DNA of 64,000 nt, taken from positions 10,062,001-10,126,000 of the forward strand of contig JANCRA010000009.1 of the NCBI GenBank assembly GCA_024362935.1, in the 5' to 3' direction. This stretch comes from Setophaga petechia (Eukaryota > Chordata > Aves > Passeriformes > Parulidae). The notes below the pieces were generated by a model. That model made no database searches. It was not told where the DNA came from and saw only the letters and a list, made by a program, of their open reading frames with translations. Position numbers and translations under genes: made by a program. Positions 1-12,905 of the stretch are shown here, in pieces (position 1 is the stretch's first letter; each line of letters opens with the position of its first letter).

Positions 1-2114
1 GAGCCAAAATGGTAAAACCACAAGGATTGTTAATGAAGTAGTAAGATCACTGAAACTACTTAAAATGGGAAAACGAAATAAGCAAGTATGAGATAACATC
101 AAACACTGTTAACTTGCAAAATCTACCCAAAACTGATTGAGGAAAAAAAACCCCTAAATTTTTCCCCCCCCATTGTTTAGTTATTGATTATGTTTGTATT
201 GTCTCTATTTGGACACTTTTTTGTTATGGTCTAGCAAAAAACTTTTGCCAATATGCTATTGTATATATTTCTTCTTCTTCTATATCAAATTAATTTTTTT
301 TCCTGAATAACTTCAGCATTATATTTTCTCTTTGTTTTCTGCTTTCTTTTGCTGATCCCTACTTTATTTTCAGTCCAAGCATGTTTTTCCACTAACCTTT
401 CTGACTTTGCCATGGTATACGCCCTCAGTGCTGTTTGTATTGCACCAATTACCAGTTCTTCACCATTTCTCACCTCCCATCTGCTTTTCCTTGAAATGTA
501 AGCCAAGAAATGGCTGCTGCAAGACTATCTAGCATTAAATTCATAGTATTATCTGTTACATTGAAATGTGTTGTCCTATGTGAATTATAAACTTCTGAAT
601 CTCATTTATTTTCCCATAATGAGTAATCAGCGATGCAGATTCAGACAGTGTATTCCAAGTGAATCAAATGTACAAAGAAGCCAATGTAAATGTTGCCTAA
701 AAAGAGGATTAATGTCTTTCCTTGGCAATACATCACATTATACCTACTGTAAAAACAGCAGATTTCCAAACACAGAAGACCTATTCTAAAAATTAAAAAA
801 TACCACATGGAAATGCTATACATTATTTAGTAAAGTGTATCATATTAACTTGTATCATGAAATGCAAAATGTCATATTAACAATTTTCATTGGTTTTTTT
901 TGGGATTCACAATGAACCATGTTGCTTTGTCAGGAAGTTCAGAAACTAAAATGGCAATGTGACATTCATTATGGTGTGGTAATTGGTCTTAATATCAAGT
1001 TGTAGCAGGAATCATAATCTTACAGAATTGAGCATTCAAAATTTAGTAGGTTCCAAAATCATAGTATGTAAATTAAGAGCTAAAGACAAATATCTTCAGA
1101 AATAATTTAAACTCGTTTGTTAGACTTACTGCTTCTAATAGATTTGTATCATAGTTTTTAATCCACATTCTTCCTTCCTATATCACAAATAAACTAATCA
1201 CCTTCAATAAAGTGTCTATGGAAAATTGTTGTTAGCAGAAGAAAATCCTGTCTACTCAAAAGTCCATCCAAGTTGTCATTTTTATAGGAAATTATTTAGA
1301 TAGTTTAGGAGACTTGGAAAATTTTTATTTTAGTTTAGTTTAGTTTGAATTCTAATTGGAAGTATTTATTTTGAAAGGGAGAATGTCAGAGAAGTATCAG
1401 TTAAGTTTAGGTTTTTGAGGAGTGTTTGCAGGTAGTAAGTGAAGTCCATGGTCTATTCTACAGATTTAGATTAGCCAAAAATCTCCAAGAACAGATAAGA
1501 GTACATTTGCTCTGTTTTGCTTGTTGTTTTCTTGCACAGTCCATGCAGCATGAGGTAGAACATATCTGTTCCAGGTAAAGCTCCTATTGACTCCCTAGAC
1601 AGGAAGATGATTGTGGAAACGAATGATTTTCTGAAGTAGACTGACTGTGTTTGTTGAATGAATAAGCACCACATGTGAAATGGTTGTGCTTGCTATTGAT
1701 ATTTTGTCAGACTAAACTAGTTTTTTTCACTTCAAAGAGAATCATATTAACTCTGCTTCAAAGCCCATGAAGGCATGTTTTATCAAAGGCTTTATCAGTA
1801 CGGTGGAAATGGATTTTCTAAGAAACCCTATTGACTTCTTGAGTCAATTATTCTGTTCAAGCTGCTTGTATGGTTTTCAGAACATGAATGTGACAGAAAA
1901 GAGGTAATCTTGGTATTTTTTGGCATGCTGAAGATTTTTATGTTGTTATCTACTTTATTCTTTTCAAACTTGCAGAGTATTTGAGGATGTGAGGTGCCTC
2001 TGAGATGGTTTATTTCACTTGTCCTCCTCAAGGCAGTATCATCTATAGCTGGTCACTCAGATTCTTTTCCAGTTAAATTTGGAATATTTCCTAGGACGAA
2101 AACTACACAGCCTA
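1..2114. other. AT-rich non-coding sequence, nothing recognised
   Basis: AT-rich sequence with only short open frames. The best, on the minus strand at 285-506 (73 codons), is rich in Lys, Arg and Glu near its C-terminus but matches no family I know. There is a short C-run near 163-170. I see no RNA gene, splice-supported exon or recognisable transposon here. It could be intergenic or intronic. Confidence 0.6.
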
Positions 2115-2340
2115 TTTGGACAACCTATGCCACTGTTTGACTTCTCTCAGAGTAAAAGGATCACCTTCTTTGGTGTGCTGGTGGTGCTCTTAATGCAGCC
2201 CAGGAGGCAGTTGGCGTCCTTTGCCGCTGTGGGCACAGTGGTGGCTCATGGTCAGCTTGTTGTCCACCAGCTCTGTGAGTAATTTTCTGCAAAAGTGCTT
2301 TGAAACCAGCCAGACCAGGCCTGTACTGGTGCAGGAATCA
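2115..2340 (-). mobile_element. CR1 LINE fragment (decayed, antisense)
   Basis: The plus strand reads as the reverse complement of the reverse-transcriptase part of an avian CR1 LINE. Landmarks in order are a 'TTAATGCAGCCCAGGAGGCA' stretch at ~2,190, then 'GGTGGCTCATGGTCAGCTTG' at ~2,242, then 'GTCCACCAG' at ~2,263, and 'GCCTGTACTGGTGCA' at ~2,320. The same order and wording occurs in CR1 copies across birds. The copy has many substitutions and small indels, so the reading frame is lost. Both ends are approximate. Recognition is from memory of CR1 consensus sequence and no alignment was run. Confidence 0.75.
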
Positions 2341-2449
2341 GCAGTATCAGTGTTTATGACCTGGAACAATGTGAAGAAAATTGGATTAAACATTTAATTG
2401 TGTGACATCTAGAGGAACAAAATACTCAGAATATTTTTCTGGCTAAAGA
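2341..2449. other. Spacer between two CR1 fragments
   Basis: Short AT-rich stretch with no clear CR1 wording. It may be badly decayed CR1 sequence or unrelated DNA. The fragments on both sides are in the same orientation and repeat the same RT segment, so they are separate insertions or a duplicated piece. Confidence 0.4.
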
Positions 2450-2930
2450 CAATACTCTGGATGCAGTCTCAGGTGCTGTGTACAGAAGAATCACTTCCTG
2501 CATTTTGCTGACCTCACTTCTAACGCAGCCCAGCACTTGACCTTCACTGCTTACTTTTCTGTAAAACTGATCTTCCTCAACCAGTTTTGTTACCTGATGC
2601 TATTCCATCCCAGACACAGGACTTGCTTCTGCTTGTGTTAAACTTTCTGAGTTTCCCTGAAAATTGTAGCAAAGACATGGTAAATGACATCCAGTGCTTT
2701 CCCATCAGCCGCATAGCTGACCGTCTCATGATAGAAAGTTATTAAGTTGCTCAGACTTTGCCCTCTTTAAATTGGTATTGATTAAATTGGCACCCAGTCA
2801 CCTTGAGTCCATCATATGCCTCAGATAAAGGATGCAGGAGGATTTGCTCACAAACTTCTCAGACATTAGAATGTTTGTTCTGTAGTTGTTCAAGTCTTTC
2901 TCTTCCTGGGTCTGGTGTTTCTGTTTTACC
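2450..2930 (-). mobile_element. CR1 LINE fragment, RT region (decayed, antisense)
   Basis: A second CR1 piece in the same orientation. It restarts in the segment seen in the previous fragment ('CTCTGGATGCAGTCTCA' at ~2,456 and 'CTAACGCAGCCCAGCAC' at ~2,520). It then runs towards the 5' side of the element: 'GACATCCAGTGCTTTCCCAT' at ~2,687 and 'CCGTCTCATGATAGAAAG' at ~2,720 correspond to the CR1 stretch with 'ACATCCACAGCCTTTCCC' and 'CTTGTCATAGAAGG'. Similarity fades after ~2,880. Several internal deletions are needed. The frame is broken throughout and no functional protein remains. Confidence 0.7.
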
Positions 2931-3516
2931 GTCACCAGGAACCTCCCATGCTTGTCACAGGCTTTCTAAGGCCCTGTGGTGCAGCTTTGCAGTGACACTG
3001 GTCTGTTCCCTCAGCACTATTTTGTTTACAAAAAAAAAACAATCTTCATCTTAGATGCTGTGCTTTAGCATGTGCTTCTCTCTTCCTCCCTCTAAACATA
3101 CATATCAAAAAAGAGAGAAATGTACAGGTTAGTGTAGAGAAATTCCAAGCCAGTGATAGAAAAATATAGATCATCAAGAAAATTTTAGAAGAGAACACAG
3201 CTTATATTTCTGAACTTTTTGAAGGGACCTTTGCAATTTACTTCAATCAAACAAAAATTTCCTTCACACATACTTATGACTGTAAAATTTGGAACCTAAA
3301 GCTGCCTTTGAACTAAGTGTAGAAACATCTTTGAATCTTTTTCTTAAGTTTTAGAGAGAAAAAGTAATTGAAACTGGGAAAAAACGAAAAGCAAAAAACA
3401 GGAGCCCTCACAGTTGTTTTTTTTCCTTCTGTAAACTCTTGTCTGATTCTGTTAAAAATGGGGTGTGACCTTAATAAAAATTCATTTCAACATTTTTTTG
3501 ACAGCAGATCTTTATG

Positions 3517-3536
3517 ATGGGTTAATTTTAACCCAT
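3517..3536. repeat. Perfect short inverted repeat, telomere-like half sites
   Basis: Two 9 bp arms, ATGGGTTAA and TTAACCCAT, are exact reverse complements around a central TT. The arms hold GGGTTAA/TTAACCC, close to a telomeric hexamer. In AT-rich DNA this may be chance. Confidence 0.8.
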
Positions 3537-5585
3537 TCATGTGACCGTTCATATAACTTTGGTTAATACTCAAGCTAGATACAGCTAAGCACACAAAAAG
3601 AAGGAAAATGTTTCCTAAATATATACTTCACTATTACCAAACTGTAAGACATACATTTACAAATCCTTATAAAAGGAAAGGATTAGTTTTGATCCACATT
3701 AAATAGTAAATTCAGCTGAAAAGACATAGAAATGATTATACTTGAACAACTGAGCTCTTAATCCAGTCTGTGAAATAAAAACCGAAAAAAACCACGTCCT
3801 ACTTTTAATATTTTAATAAGCAAATTGCTTAGTAGGGAAGAGTTATTTTTGCTTTTGGCAACAGTTTAGTTAAGATGTCTTTTTAAACTTCAGTTCTACA
3901 ACATGTATTTAGAACCAATGTGTTAACATTTGCTTTGCTTGTTCAAATAATACTTATTTTACCTTGTATTAAGGCTTGTCTGATAAACTCAGAATTTTTT
4001 TCACCATGCACTTGCATATAAAATCTAATAGTGATGGTGTGACTTTCTTGTCAACTTTTCCTTAGGAAGCAACAGGTCTTGTTTCGTTAGCTGACATGGT
4101 GAAACTAGGCAAGGAGAGCGAGACAAAGCACCTTTTATCATGGACTAGCATGGCATGTACCATCTTCATGCCCTGCCTATCACATGGACTTCCTTCTTGT
4201 GGATCTTGAGTACGTCCAATCAGTCAATCTGAAACCTGTGCTGAAGATTCTGCTTGGAAAGGCAAATTTCTTAGCAGTGGTGTGTTTTATGGAAGTGCCT
4301 CCAGACCTTTTCCAGAGTCTCAAAGAATTCTTCAGAATGGTCTAGTAGACACATTTCTTTCCCACTGTAAAAAAAAAGTGTGGAAACCATGGAAACATCT
4401 GATTTTGCTATGCTCTCATCTGTTCATGTAACTAGATCATTGCAGGGTGGTGGCATTTGGGTAGCACAGGATTCAGTTACCTGAAAGTAATTTCGCTCAT
4501 GCCATTTGAAACACTCTGTTGATCTAAGCCCACTACAAGGGGCTGGAAAAGTTGATACACTCCAGAGAGATTTTTACTCTTCTTGCTCCTCAGTATGAAA
4601 CCCAGGATACCAGTGGCAGGTAAAATGGTCCAAACTTCCACTATTGCACATATAAATCCTATATCAAGCGGTTGGACGCTTGAATCACTCTTTAGTCTCA
4701 GGGATACCATCTGCATCTGTGCTGAGTAAAGCAGCTTAACCAGCTAGATTTTGGTGGTTATAACCTCTAAATGAATCCCACTCTGGTTGCCTTGACTCCC
4801 ATTAAAGACGACTCTTCTCAAGTGAGATTCACCTGTACTATTTGATATTTTTGCCTTCAGATATTTTGCATCCTTAAACTTCCTGTTTCTTGTTAGTTTT
4901 TTTGAGGGGTGCCATATATATATGTGTCTGATTTTTGTATATTCCACCCCATATTTGTGTTTGGTGGCTCAGCTGAGCAGCTTAACAATGCAGATTGGAT
5001 TTGAAACAGAAAGTATTGGATCTTGTTGTCAACAAGATGCATGATACATACATACATACATGTCTTCCAAATAATGAGTGAAAGAGAGTCTGTCATAACC
5101 TACCTGAATGTTTTGTAGATTAAAATGCATTCAAATTATTTTTGTGATGCTTTGCTATTATTACTTATCACACCTTAATTATGTTTAGTTACATTGCTTT
5201 TCCGATTTCTCTCATATTTAGCATGTATTATTCTTCCCTGGGTAATATTGATATTGTGCAGCATAGTGATTAAGTAAATATGGATGTTTCAGTAAATTGC
5301 CCCTTCCCTGTAGCTAAAAAGGACTGGAAAAGAAGTAAAGAAGAATAGAAAAGTCATTGTTCAAACATCAAACATTAAAATCTTAATAAATTTCTAGCTC
5401 AGGAGAACTGGATATAATATACCTGCATTCAAGAATTAAATCCACTTTAATAATCTAGAGGAATGTGAGGAGTAAATTTCCTCACTTTTCTTCTTCTTTA
5501 TTATATATATATTATTTAGATGTAACTATATTCTCTAAGTATATTCAGGATTTGTAAGTTTCTTAATGTGCAAATGATTTCTGAG

Positions 5586-5603
5586 ATATATATATATATA
5601 TAT
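5586..5603. repeat. (TA)n microsatellite
   Basis: About nine uninterrupted TA dinucleotides. It is a low-complexity tract with no associated gene. Confidence 0.9.
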
Positions 5604-6591
5604 CTGCTGTAGTTTTTGTTCAGTAATCCTACTCTGATGTAAAAGCTTCTTCTTTCATTAGTAAGGATTTATATTGTCTGTGTAGAAAGCCCATGAAAGA
5701 TATTATTTGCCATTAGCATGATTTTATATTAAAGCAGGTTATATTAATCACCTTGCAGATATTCTCAGCATGTCTAAAAGTAATTAAAATAAGTATATAA
5801 CTTATGATGTTAAGTTTATTCCCAGATTTTGATTTAGCAGCTTTGCCAGTAGTCAAAGGATCAGAACATCAGTAGACAGCTGAAGAAGAAAACACTGTGT
5901 TAAGAAACACATCCTACTCCATTAGAAATGGTAAACAAGTAAGAGTGAAGACTGAAAACATAGATTTGTGTTTTGGCCTACTTCATTTTCCTTTCCCATT
6001 TCTAAAACCAGTTCCTTCCTGTTTATCTTAGTGCTAGAGATTGATTAACCAATGCATTTTTAAATACTCAGACTATTTAAATCAGTTAGCATAGGAAGTT
6101 TTTGGCATAATTCTGCTTAAGAACTGTATATTCTTTTTTCATTTAAATTTTGAATGCAAGCACTGCCTTGTTTAGATAAAATAAGAAAAATCCCAGGCTT
6201 ATCATGCAGAATGCCATAAATCTGCTTTAGAGAAATCTCATGCAGAATTTCATATGGGAGTGGAAAATAATGCAGTGCAATTATTCTTTAAGAAAATAAG
6301 CAAAACTCCACAACAAGTATTTAAAAATTGTAATCAGGCTTTTCGTTTTAAGCTGCAGTGGTGAACATGTAATGAAGGAGCTCTGCTGTTACCTTTTTAT
6401 TCTTTAGATGGAGTTGGAAAAGTCTCTCCCTGTCCGAAGGCCCTGTTTCACAGGCTGCTTTCCAAGGACTCGCTGACCTTGATGAGAATGAGATGCAGTA
6501 TTTCTGTAACTGCAAAAGAATGGGACATCACTTTGTTGGAACTACACACACATGGTTTATTTTACTGTTGACATCTAAAGTAACTAAAACA

Positions 6592-7122
6592 CTAAAGATC
6601 AAACCTAAAATTCTGATTTACGATGAAGGATTGAAAGGCATACATGCAAAATGCTTTGATGTTTTCTGTCTGAAAATCAGCAGCTTTAATTGATTCTGTT
6701 GAGAGTGACGAAGTCATCTTCACAAAGAAACTGGTTACTGTAATGGTAACACAACCATCAGAGATGAAAATTCCATTTTGTTGCACCAGTAAGGGCAGGC
6801 TGAACACAGACAGGAAAAGCATGTTCTCTGGCTGTGACTTTTGCTTGATAATGCTACCTGCAAAAAAACCCAAGTGGATGTTTGTACCACATATAGTAAT
6901 AGGCATCACTTCTATGTGTTTCCTCGAATTGCCAGATAACTCTATAGTGCACATCCTGTAGATAATAAGCAGCTGTTTTTGCATGTGTCGCATGTTTTTT
7001 GAAATTTGTGTATGGATGACCCAGGTAAGAAAAAAAAAAGCATCAAATCTTACTTGTTGTGATTGTATGACCAGACTTGCCTCCCTTTTCACTGTGTTTT
7101 GTATTACAAGAGGGAAAAACAT
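6592..7122 (-). other. Long open frame of unknown meaning (176 codons)
   Basis: Open from an ATG at 7,122 down to 6,592 on the minus strand. The translation is rich in Phe, Ile and Ser and has hydrophobic patches, but no domain, signal peptide or family signature that I recognise. There is no RBS-like or promoter context to judge, no recognised neighbouring exon, and no poly-A trace of a retrocopy. It is longer than typical chance frames at this base composition, which is the only reason to list it. Most likely chance, or a relic of something unrecognised. Confidence 0.1.
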
Positions 7123-8034
7123 TTTGTTTATCTGTAGAAGCCCTTAGAAGATAAGAACACTTTCCTCAACCTTGATTTTTTTCTTTGTTTACAATTGTGT
7201 GGTATGACTGCCTTGTCTGTCCCATTTTCTCTCATTAAGTCTCCCCACCATTATGGGCTGCTTCCTTCATGTCCCACACATGAGAAATCCAGTAATAGCC
7301 CATGTTCTTTGCACACAGAAAGTTAAATAGCTGTGTCTATTTTGCATTGACAAGTTATTGATCAAGAAAAATGTCAAAACAGGGAGCAAGATATGGCATT
7401 TTAGTACAACAAAATTCAATAATTGTTTTTGTGATATGTCCCTGAGCTGAAGAATGCTAATTCCGAATGAAGATGGAGGACAGAAACTAAGATGTGTCAG
7501 TGGAGCATAACAAATCCACAGGAAGGGCTTAGTTTTACTGAAATTCATTTGCTACTTTATATCTGCAGTAATTCTAAGCAAAGTTACCTATGAAACTAAA
7601 TTGACACAAACACAATAGATGCTCATTATGAACCAGAAAATTATTCTGAGCTGAGACAGGTTTGTTTAAAAAGTCAGAGACTGGCAATCCTGAAAGTAGC
7701 AGCTTTGTATGATCTTTTAAGAAATATTTCTTTTGTAATGGCGGAAAAAATTGAAACACCTTTGAATTCAACTTGTTAGTCCAGTTTGACAAGGAAAGTG
7801 TGAGACCACATACCAGCGACCCTGCCCTTGACTGGGAATCTGTGATGTGAAGACAAAAGGAGAATTACTACTAATAATAAATACTAATGTATTCAAAGAA
7901 CAGATTTTCCCAACATTTGTGCTGCTGCCTTATCTTAACCTAGATGCTTTAAGCATAGATATTTGGAAGAGCCCTCTGGCTGAGTGGTACAACATTCTCT
8001 GCAGAGCTTTTTTCTTCCTGTGGTAGTGTGTAGG

Positions 8035-8330
8035 GGAGGTGCTCCAGGCTTCTCAGAAGAGCATGGCTGCAGAACAGAGGGTAATAGCCACAAATTGCAA
8101 CAGAGGAAACTTTTACCAGGTATTGAAAAAAAAAAAAAAAAGTTCTGTGGGGGTGATAGGACATTGGCACAGATTATCCAGAGAAGCTGAGAAATCTTCA
8201 CTGTTGGAGATTCTCAGAACACAATGAGGCAAGGCCCTGTGCTTGCTGATGCTGATCTGAGCGGGCTTTGCTGCAGATGACCTGCAGGATCCCATCCAGC
8301 TTCAGTTGCTCTGTGATTCTGTGGGTCCAA
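8035..8330 (+). mobile_element. CR1 LINE 3' end (5'-truncated, sense)
   Basis: Plus-strand CR1 3' terminal sequence. 'GAACAGAGGGTAATAGCCAC' (~8,072) matches the CR1 part reading 'ACGAGAGGGAATGGCC'. 'TTGGCACAGATTATCCAGAG' (~8,164) matches 'TGGCACAGGTTGCCCAGAG'. The element ends near 8,310-8,322 with TCTGTGATTCTGTG, the usual octamer-type CR1 tail. A 16-base A-run at 8,126-8,141 interrupts it where CR1 has the 'GAAGAAATTTTTCA' stretch. Truncation at the 5' end is normal for CR1. No coding capacity remains. Confidence 0.75.
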
Positions 8331-9933
8331 GGCTGAGCTAAACCCTTAAGCTTTTACTTACCTGGTTATCTGCCCTATCTTTCTGTCTTGTTCTTTTTTG
8401 CTTTTACAGTCCAGTCAAAAGAAGATACCTAAAATTTATGCATAACTCTTGGGCTTTTTTCCAGCCTTAAATTCAAGCTTCTTGTCTCCATTGTTAACAT
8501 CTCCAAGGTATTATCCTGTTTATATCATCACCTCTGTCAAGAATTAATGTGTTCCAGTTCTCTGACCTGATCCACTAGTTTTATCCCACATAAAGTACAA
8601 CTGAAAAAATTAAAATCTTCTCTTGTTCAAAGGAACCAAGAGCTATTTCTTTTATTTCAGAAAAAGCCTTTGATCTAATGAACTGAACTCTTTTAAAAAG
8701 TTTGCATGGGGTCCAGGCAGGACTGGAATGGGTTTTTTTTATTGCAATTGAGCCAGTCAACATAAAGAAATACCAATAGAGAGCCACGGAGCCGGCATTT
8801 GCCACTGGTAATAACAACACAATGAAATAGGAGTATTTGCTCTGTGAATATCACAATATAAGCCACTGAGCTGCAGACAACCCTTTCTAAAAATAAGTCA
8901 ATCTAGCAGATCATAGAAAAATGTGAGATTCACTGTGATAAATTCATAATGTCGCATACTAAATCAAAACACCATAGTAAATATTTTGCAGACTGGAAGT
9001 ACATCTGAGAGGCAGAAAGGAATAAAAGATTTGGTAATTTGAGTTAATAAGGAAGAAAATGAAATTGCCTGGGCAGCAAAATGAGTTCTTTAGATTCTGT
9101 CTGGCTTCCTGGAAACCAGGAATTCCTATAAAGAATACAGATAAGAGGAAAAGCAGCTTGAGTGTGTATGTTTCAGACAGACATATTTAGCAACCATGAT
9201 TTTTAAGGAAAAAAATATTAAACTGAGTCAAAGGTGCAGTGATTTTTTGAGTACTTAAATGGCTATTTTTTGACACAAGATTTAAATCACTTGTTTAAAA
9301 AGCCAGACCATGGCAGGAAAGTTTGTGAATGACTGAATCAATAAAAAGAGGAGTGTTTTGTTAAAATGATGTCTTCCTAAATAAGCTGCTGAAAGTACAA
9401 TGGGCAAACCTATTAACAGCTGAGGGAACACATCCAAAGTCATATTTCAAGGGACAACAAATTTCCTCACTTGCCTGTTAATCTTGCTGTGTGCAGCTAA
9501 CACCTGGGAAGGCACAGGCACTTAGTCACCCTGAATATATTTTATAGGGAATATTGCTTAAGTAACAGACATTAGAGTAGTTTATCCCAGTGCAAATGAA
9601 AATTTGTGAGGTATTCCAGTTTATGAATAACAACACCTAGAATGATGGTTATAAAATTTCTGTTTGTAATACAATAAAGATTGCATATAAATGTGATCAT
9701 TTTATATAAAGAAAATGATTTTGTTTTGTTTACTTGCAGATCATTACGTCAAAGGTATTTCAAGTAAAAAGAAAGAGCAAGGGAATGATTAATTGTAATC
9801 AGTGAGGGGAAAGTAGCCCTATTTTTCAAATGAAAGCTGCAGTTTGAACAGCCTTGTCTGTAATAACTCAGCATATTGAAAAATTCTGCTAGATTGTCTG
9901 TAGTACTACAAATGATAATCAGAAAGATCACAT

Positions 9934-9940
<7 letters not shown>

Positions 9941-9980
<40 letters not shown>

Positions 9981-9992
9981 CACACATACACA
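9941..9992. repeat. (TA)18 microsatellite with CA-rich tail
   Basis: Eighteen TA units (9,941-9,976) run into an imperfect CATACACACATACACAT tail. The open frames crossing it on both strands, with runs of Ile-Tyr, are translations of the microsatellite and not genes. Confidence 0.95.
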
Positions 9993-11413
9993 TTTTTAGG
10001 TCATCATGACACACTAAGCAAAGTTACAGAATGTTGTCAGAGAATACAGAATTCTTCCTGTGAGCAAGTCTTGAAAATTATTTTGCTTATTCATTTTTCC
10101 TCCCCTTTTTTACAGACCTGTATGGAATATGTGACACTGTCTTTACATAAGGGATTTCTTGTTCAGATTTCCTGCTGCTGTTAATAGTGAAATTTCAAAT
10201 AGCAGCATTTAAATCATGTGTGATTTAGGAAGCTATTTTTAGTGATCAGTTCAGTATTGACCCTATATACAGACACCCAGGTTCAAAACTTTTCGACCAC
10301 ATTTTATTTCTTTGCATGCGATTGTGGGGGGGGAGAGGGCAGCTGAATAAAATATCATCTACCATTTCATATCTGTCCAGGGTTTTCTTTCCTGAACCTC
10401 ATAAAGATGCTGCTGACAGTCTTTTGAAAATTCCCACCTCCCACATTCCAGGATTGTCAGGAAATTTATTGAAACCACTCTAATGTCCTGTTGTTTACAG
10501 ACCTTTCACAATGAAATTTTTTTTTTTTTTTCATCAATACAATGTAGTTCTTCCAGCTCTGTGATTCTGCAAGGGGAAAATATCTCAGGGCAAATAAAGT
10601 GGAAGAGCTTAGGAAGGAGGTCAGTATCTGGTAAGAACTATATTTTAGATGCCTTTCTGCTGAAGGTGTTTTGCCCTTTTTCAGATCTGATTACAAGTTC
10701 CCAGTACATAACAGCTCTCTGTAAAAGCCTGTATTTATAAAGGAGCTGTCCAGGGCATGGTCAGGCTGCCTCATCACTGGGGGTTCTCTGAGAAGGGTAA
10801 GTTACCGAAGAAGGCAATGACTCACCGAGAAGCATTTTAGTGATGATCAGTTTCAGCTATGTTTTGGAAGACAAAGACAGTGTTTGTCAATCTGTTTAAA
10901 GAGCTTCCCAGTGAGAAGTTTAATGCATTTTTGGGAATTGAGTTTCTGTTTTCAGAAGTAAACACTGTAAATCATGGACACAAAGCCACAGAAAATGAGA
11001 AATAAATAGGTACATTATATTTCAAATTACTGGGTTGAACCTTCCACATTACCTGGAAAACAGTAATTTTATTTAATGGACATATTACTGAAGATATATG
11101 AAGATTATTTTACCCTAGAGTTACAGCTTCTGTCATTGGTATGCGTGAAAATTGAAAGTGTCTGTCAAATGTTAATTTTTCTGCTTTCCTCCAAACAAAT
11201 CCTACTGGCACCTCAAAGTGTAGTAAGGATAAAATCTTGAAAAATGATTTCCAAATTTCTTTGGCTGCCTTTTAAAACTATGTACTCTGTAGTTTATATC
11301 TTCAGCTGCCACCTCAGGAAAGACCCTTCAGTAACACTGGGGCTGAACCTGCCTAGAACCATTTGCACAATAATGTGTAGCTGCTTTGGAAAAAATGTTT
11401 TCCCTTTGCAATA

Positions 11414-11436
11414 GGTCCAACAGGATGTGTTGGACC
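11414..11436. repeat. Perfect inverted repeat, 9 bp arms
   Basis: GGTCCAACA (11,414-11,422) and TGTTGGACC (11,428-11,436) are exact reverse complements around the spacer GGATG. A near copy of the spacer side (CCAATAGGATGTGG) follows immediately. No function can be read from it. Confidence 0.8.
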
Positions 11437-12883
11437 ACCTCCAATAGGATGTGGAGAGGCTGTCTGTATTTGGACTGGTTAGTCTTCCAAAGGAGGATTT
11501 CTGTGTCTTTCTCTGTGTTTTCCTGGCTTTTAAATACTGTCTGTTCCTGTCTAGGTTTCCTCACAAATCCTCCTGTCTTGTTTGGCTTTCTTCTTTATCT
11601 GTGCTAAGACATATGAGCAAAATGAAACAAGGAGGATTTTTTCCTCTGCATTTTCAGGGGAGGGGAGGCTGAAGATTATGATTAATCTCTCTTTCCAGGA
11701 AGACCAATAACAAAGAGACCCAAACTCTTCCATTCTTCTGTGCTCAGCCAGGTGGGTGAAACAGGCTCTCTGGGAAGGAAAGAGTGGTAGGTGTAGGAGG
11801 TGGGAGAGGGGCAGACCTGCTGTTGAGTGGGTTGGGCTGTTTCACAGCTAGAGCAACAGCTTTTTGCAACAGGAGAGAGCTCTAAATGCATTAGTGAGCC
11901 ATTTGGTTCAGAGAAAATAAAAGATGTGAGGGAATAAAAGAGAAAAACCACTCCCCCTCCCCCCCTTTCACATTTGAACATGCTGGATTTTCATTATAAT
12001 CCATTAACCTACTCATAGCCTTTCATTAGAGCCCTAGGGAGACTGGAATATTTTTGGCAATGTACTGTTATGAAAAATACAAGTCAAAAACTCACATAAC
12101 TTCCCCCTTCCCAGAAAGTGCAGCGGTCAAAGAGAAATTTGAATTTTTCTCATACCATACCATGAAGAGTGTGAAATTACATGAGCATCAGATATGTTTC
12201 ATTCTATATTTGCATTATTTTTGTGAAGAATATAAAATTTTCCCCATAATTTGCCATGATTTGTCTACTTAGTTAGTAGTCATAGGGCGCACACAAAGAC
12301 TTTTAAATATATGTAATTAGGAAAAAAAATACTTATAGGCTGAGAGAAATAATGCATTTTTTGTTTAGAAAGTAGTTTAAAAAATACATTGTTTGAACCA
12401 GTAAATACTTCTGATTACCACAGAACTATTCCATTAGTTTCATTGGAGGTGCCTCTAGTGTAAAACAAGAACTTTCTGGTCTTTCTTGTTTAAATGGTAG
12501 CACATTGTTTTCCAGGTTCAGCCTGAGTCACTGCTGTGATGCTTTACAACATTTACGTAATGTTTTTTAAAAGACCTACAAGATGCTCATTTAATTACCT
12601 AAGCTACCATCTTCTTAACTACTGTCAGGGATGGCACCAAAGCTGATGGAAATTAACTGTGTGACAAAAAATACCATCCATACTGTACTCAGCAGTTTTT
12701 TAAACAGATTTTGAAATACAAAGTTCTAAAGTCTCCAATCAAAACCTCTGAAAAGAGGATAATAATCTTCCTTGCATTTTTGGTATGCCTCTTAATATCT
12801 CATCATCTTCCCACAGACCTTTAAGAAAGACCCTTTACATTAAGTATCCCTATTTCCATTTCTGTGCATTAATCTAAGGACAA

Positions 12884-12905
12884 TTTTTTTTTTTTTTTTT
12901 TTTTT
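12884..12905. repeat. Poly-T run (22 T)
   Basis: Uninterrupted T22 on the plus strand. It could be the poly-A tail of a minus-strand retrocopy, but the bases at lower coordinates and the plus-strand sequence after it show no recognisable retrotransposed transcript. Confidence 0.9.

Larger units (their letters stand above)
2931..8034. other. AT-rich non-coding sequence
   Basis: I find no gene or recognisable transposon. It holds a short palindrome (3,517-3,536), a small TA microsatellite (5,586-5,603), a CATA run near 5,047-5,062 and one long open frame on the minus strand (6,592-7,122), listed separately. Other frames are short and have no recognised motif. Confidence 0.55.

Noticed and set aside
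2079..3054. Open frames at 2,079-2,282, 2,190-2,393 and 2,803-3,054
   Set aside because: They lie in or across decayed antisense CR1 sequence.
9749..10184. Frames with long Ile-Tyr runs on both strands
   Set aside because: Translation of the TA microsatellite.
10517..10572. CR1 tail after a T-run
   Set aside because: Only 'CTGTGATTCTG' matches; too short to call.
12884..12905. Poly-A tail of a processed pseudogene on the minus strand
   Set aside because: No transcript-like sequence or target duplication was recognised beside the T-run.
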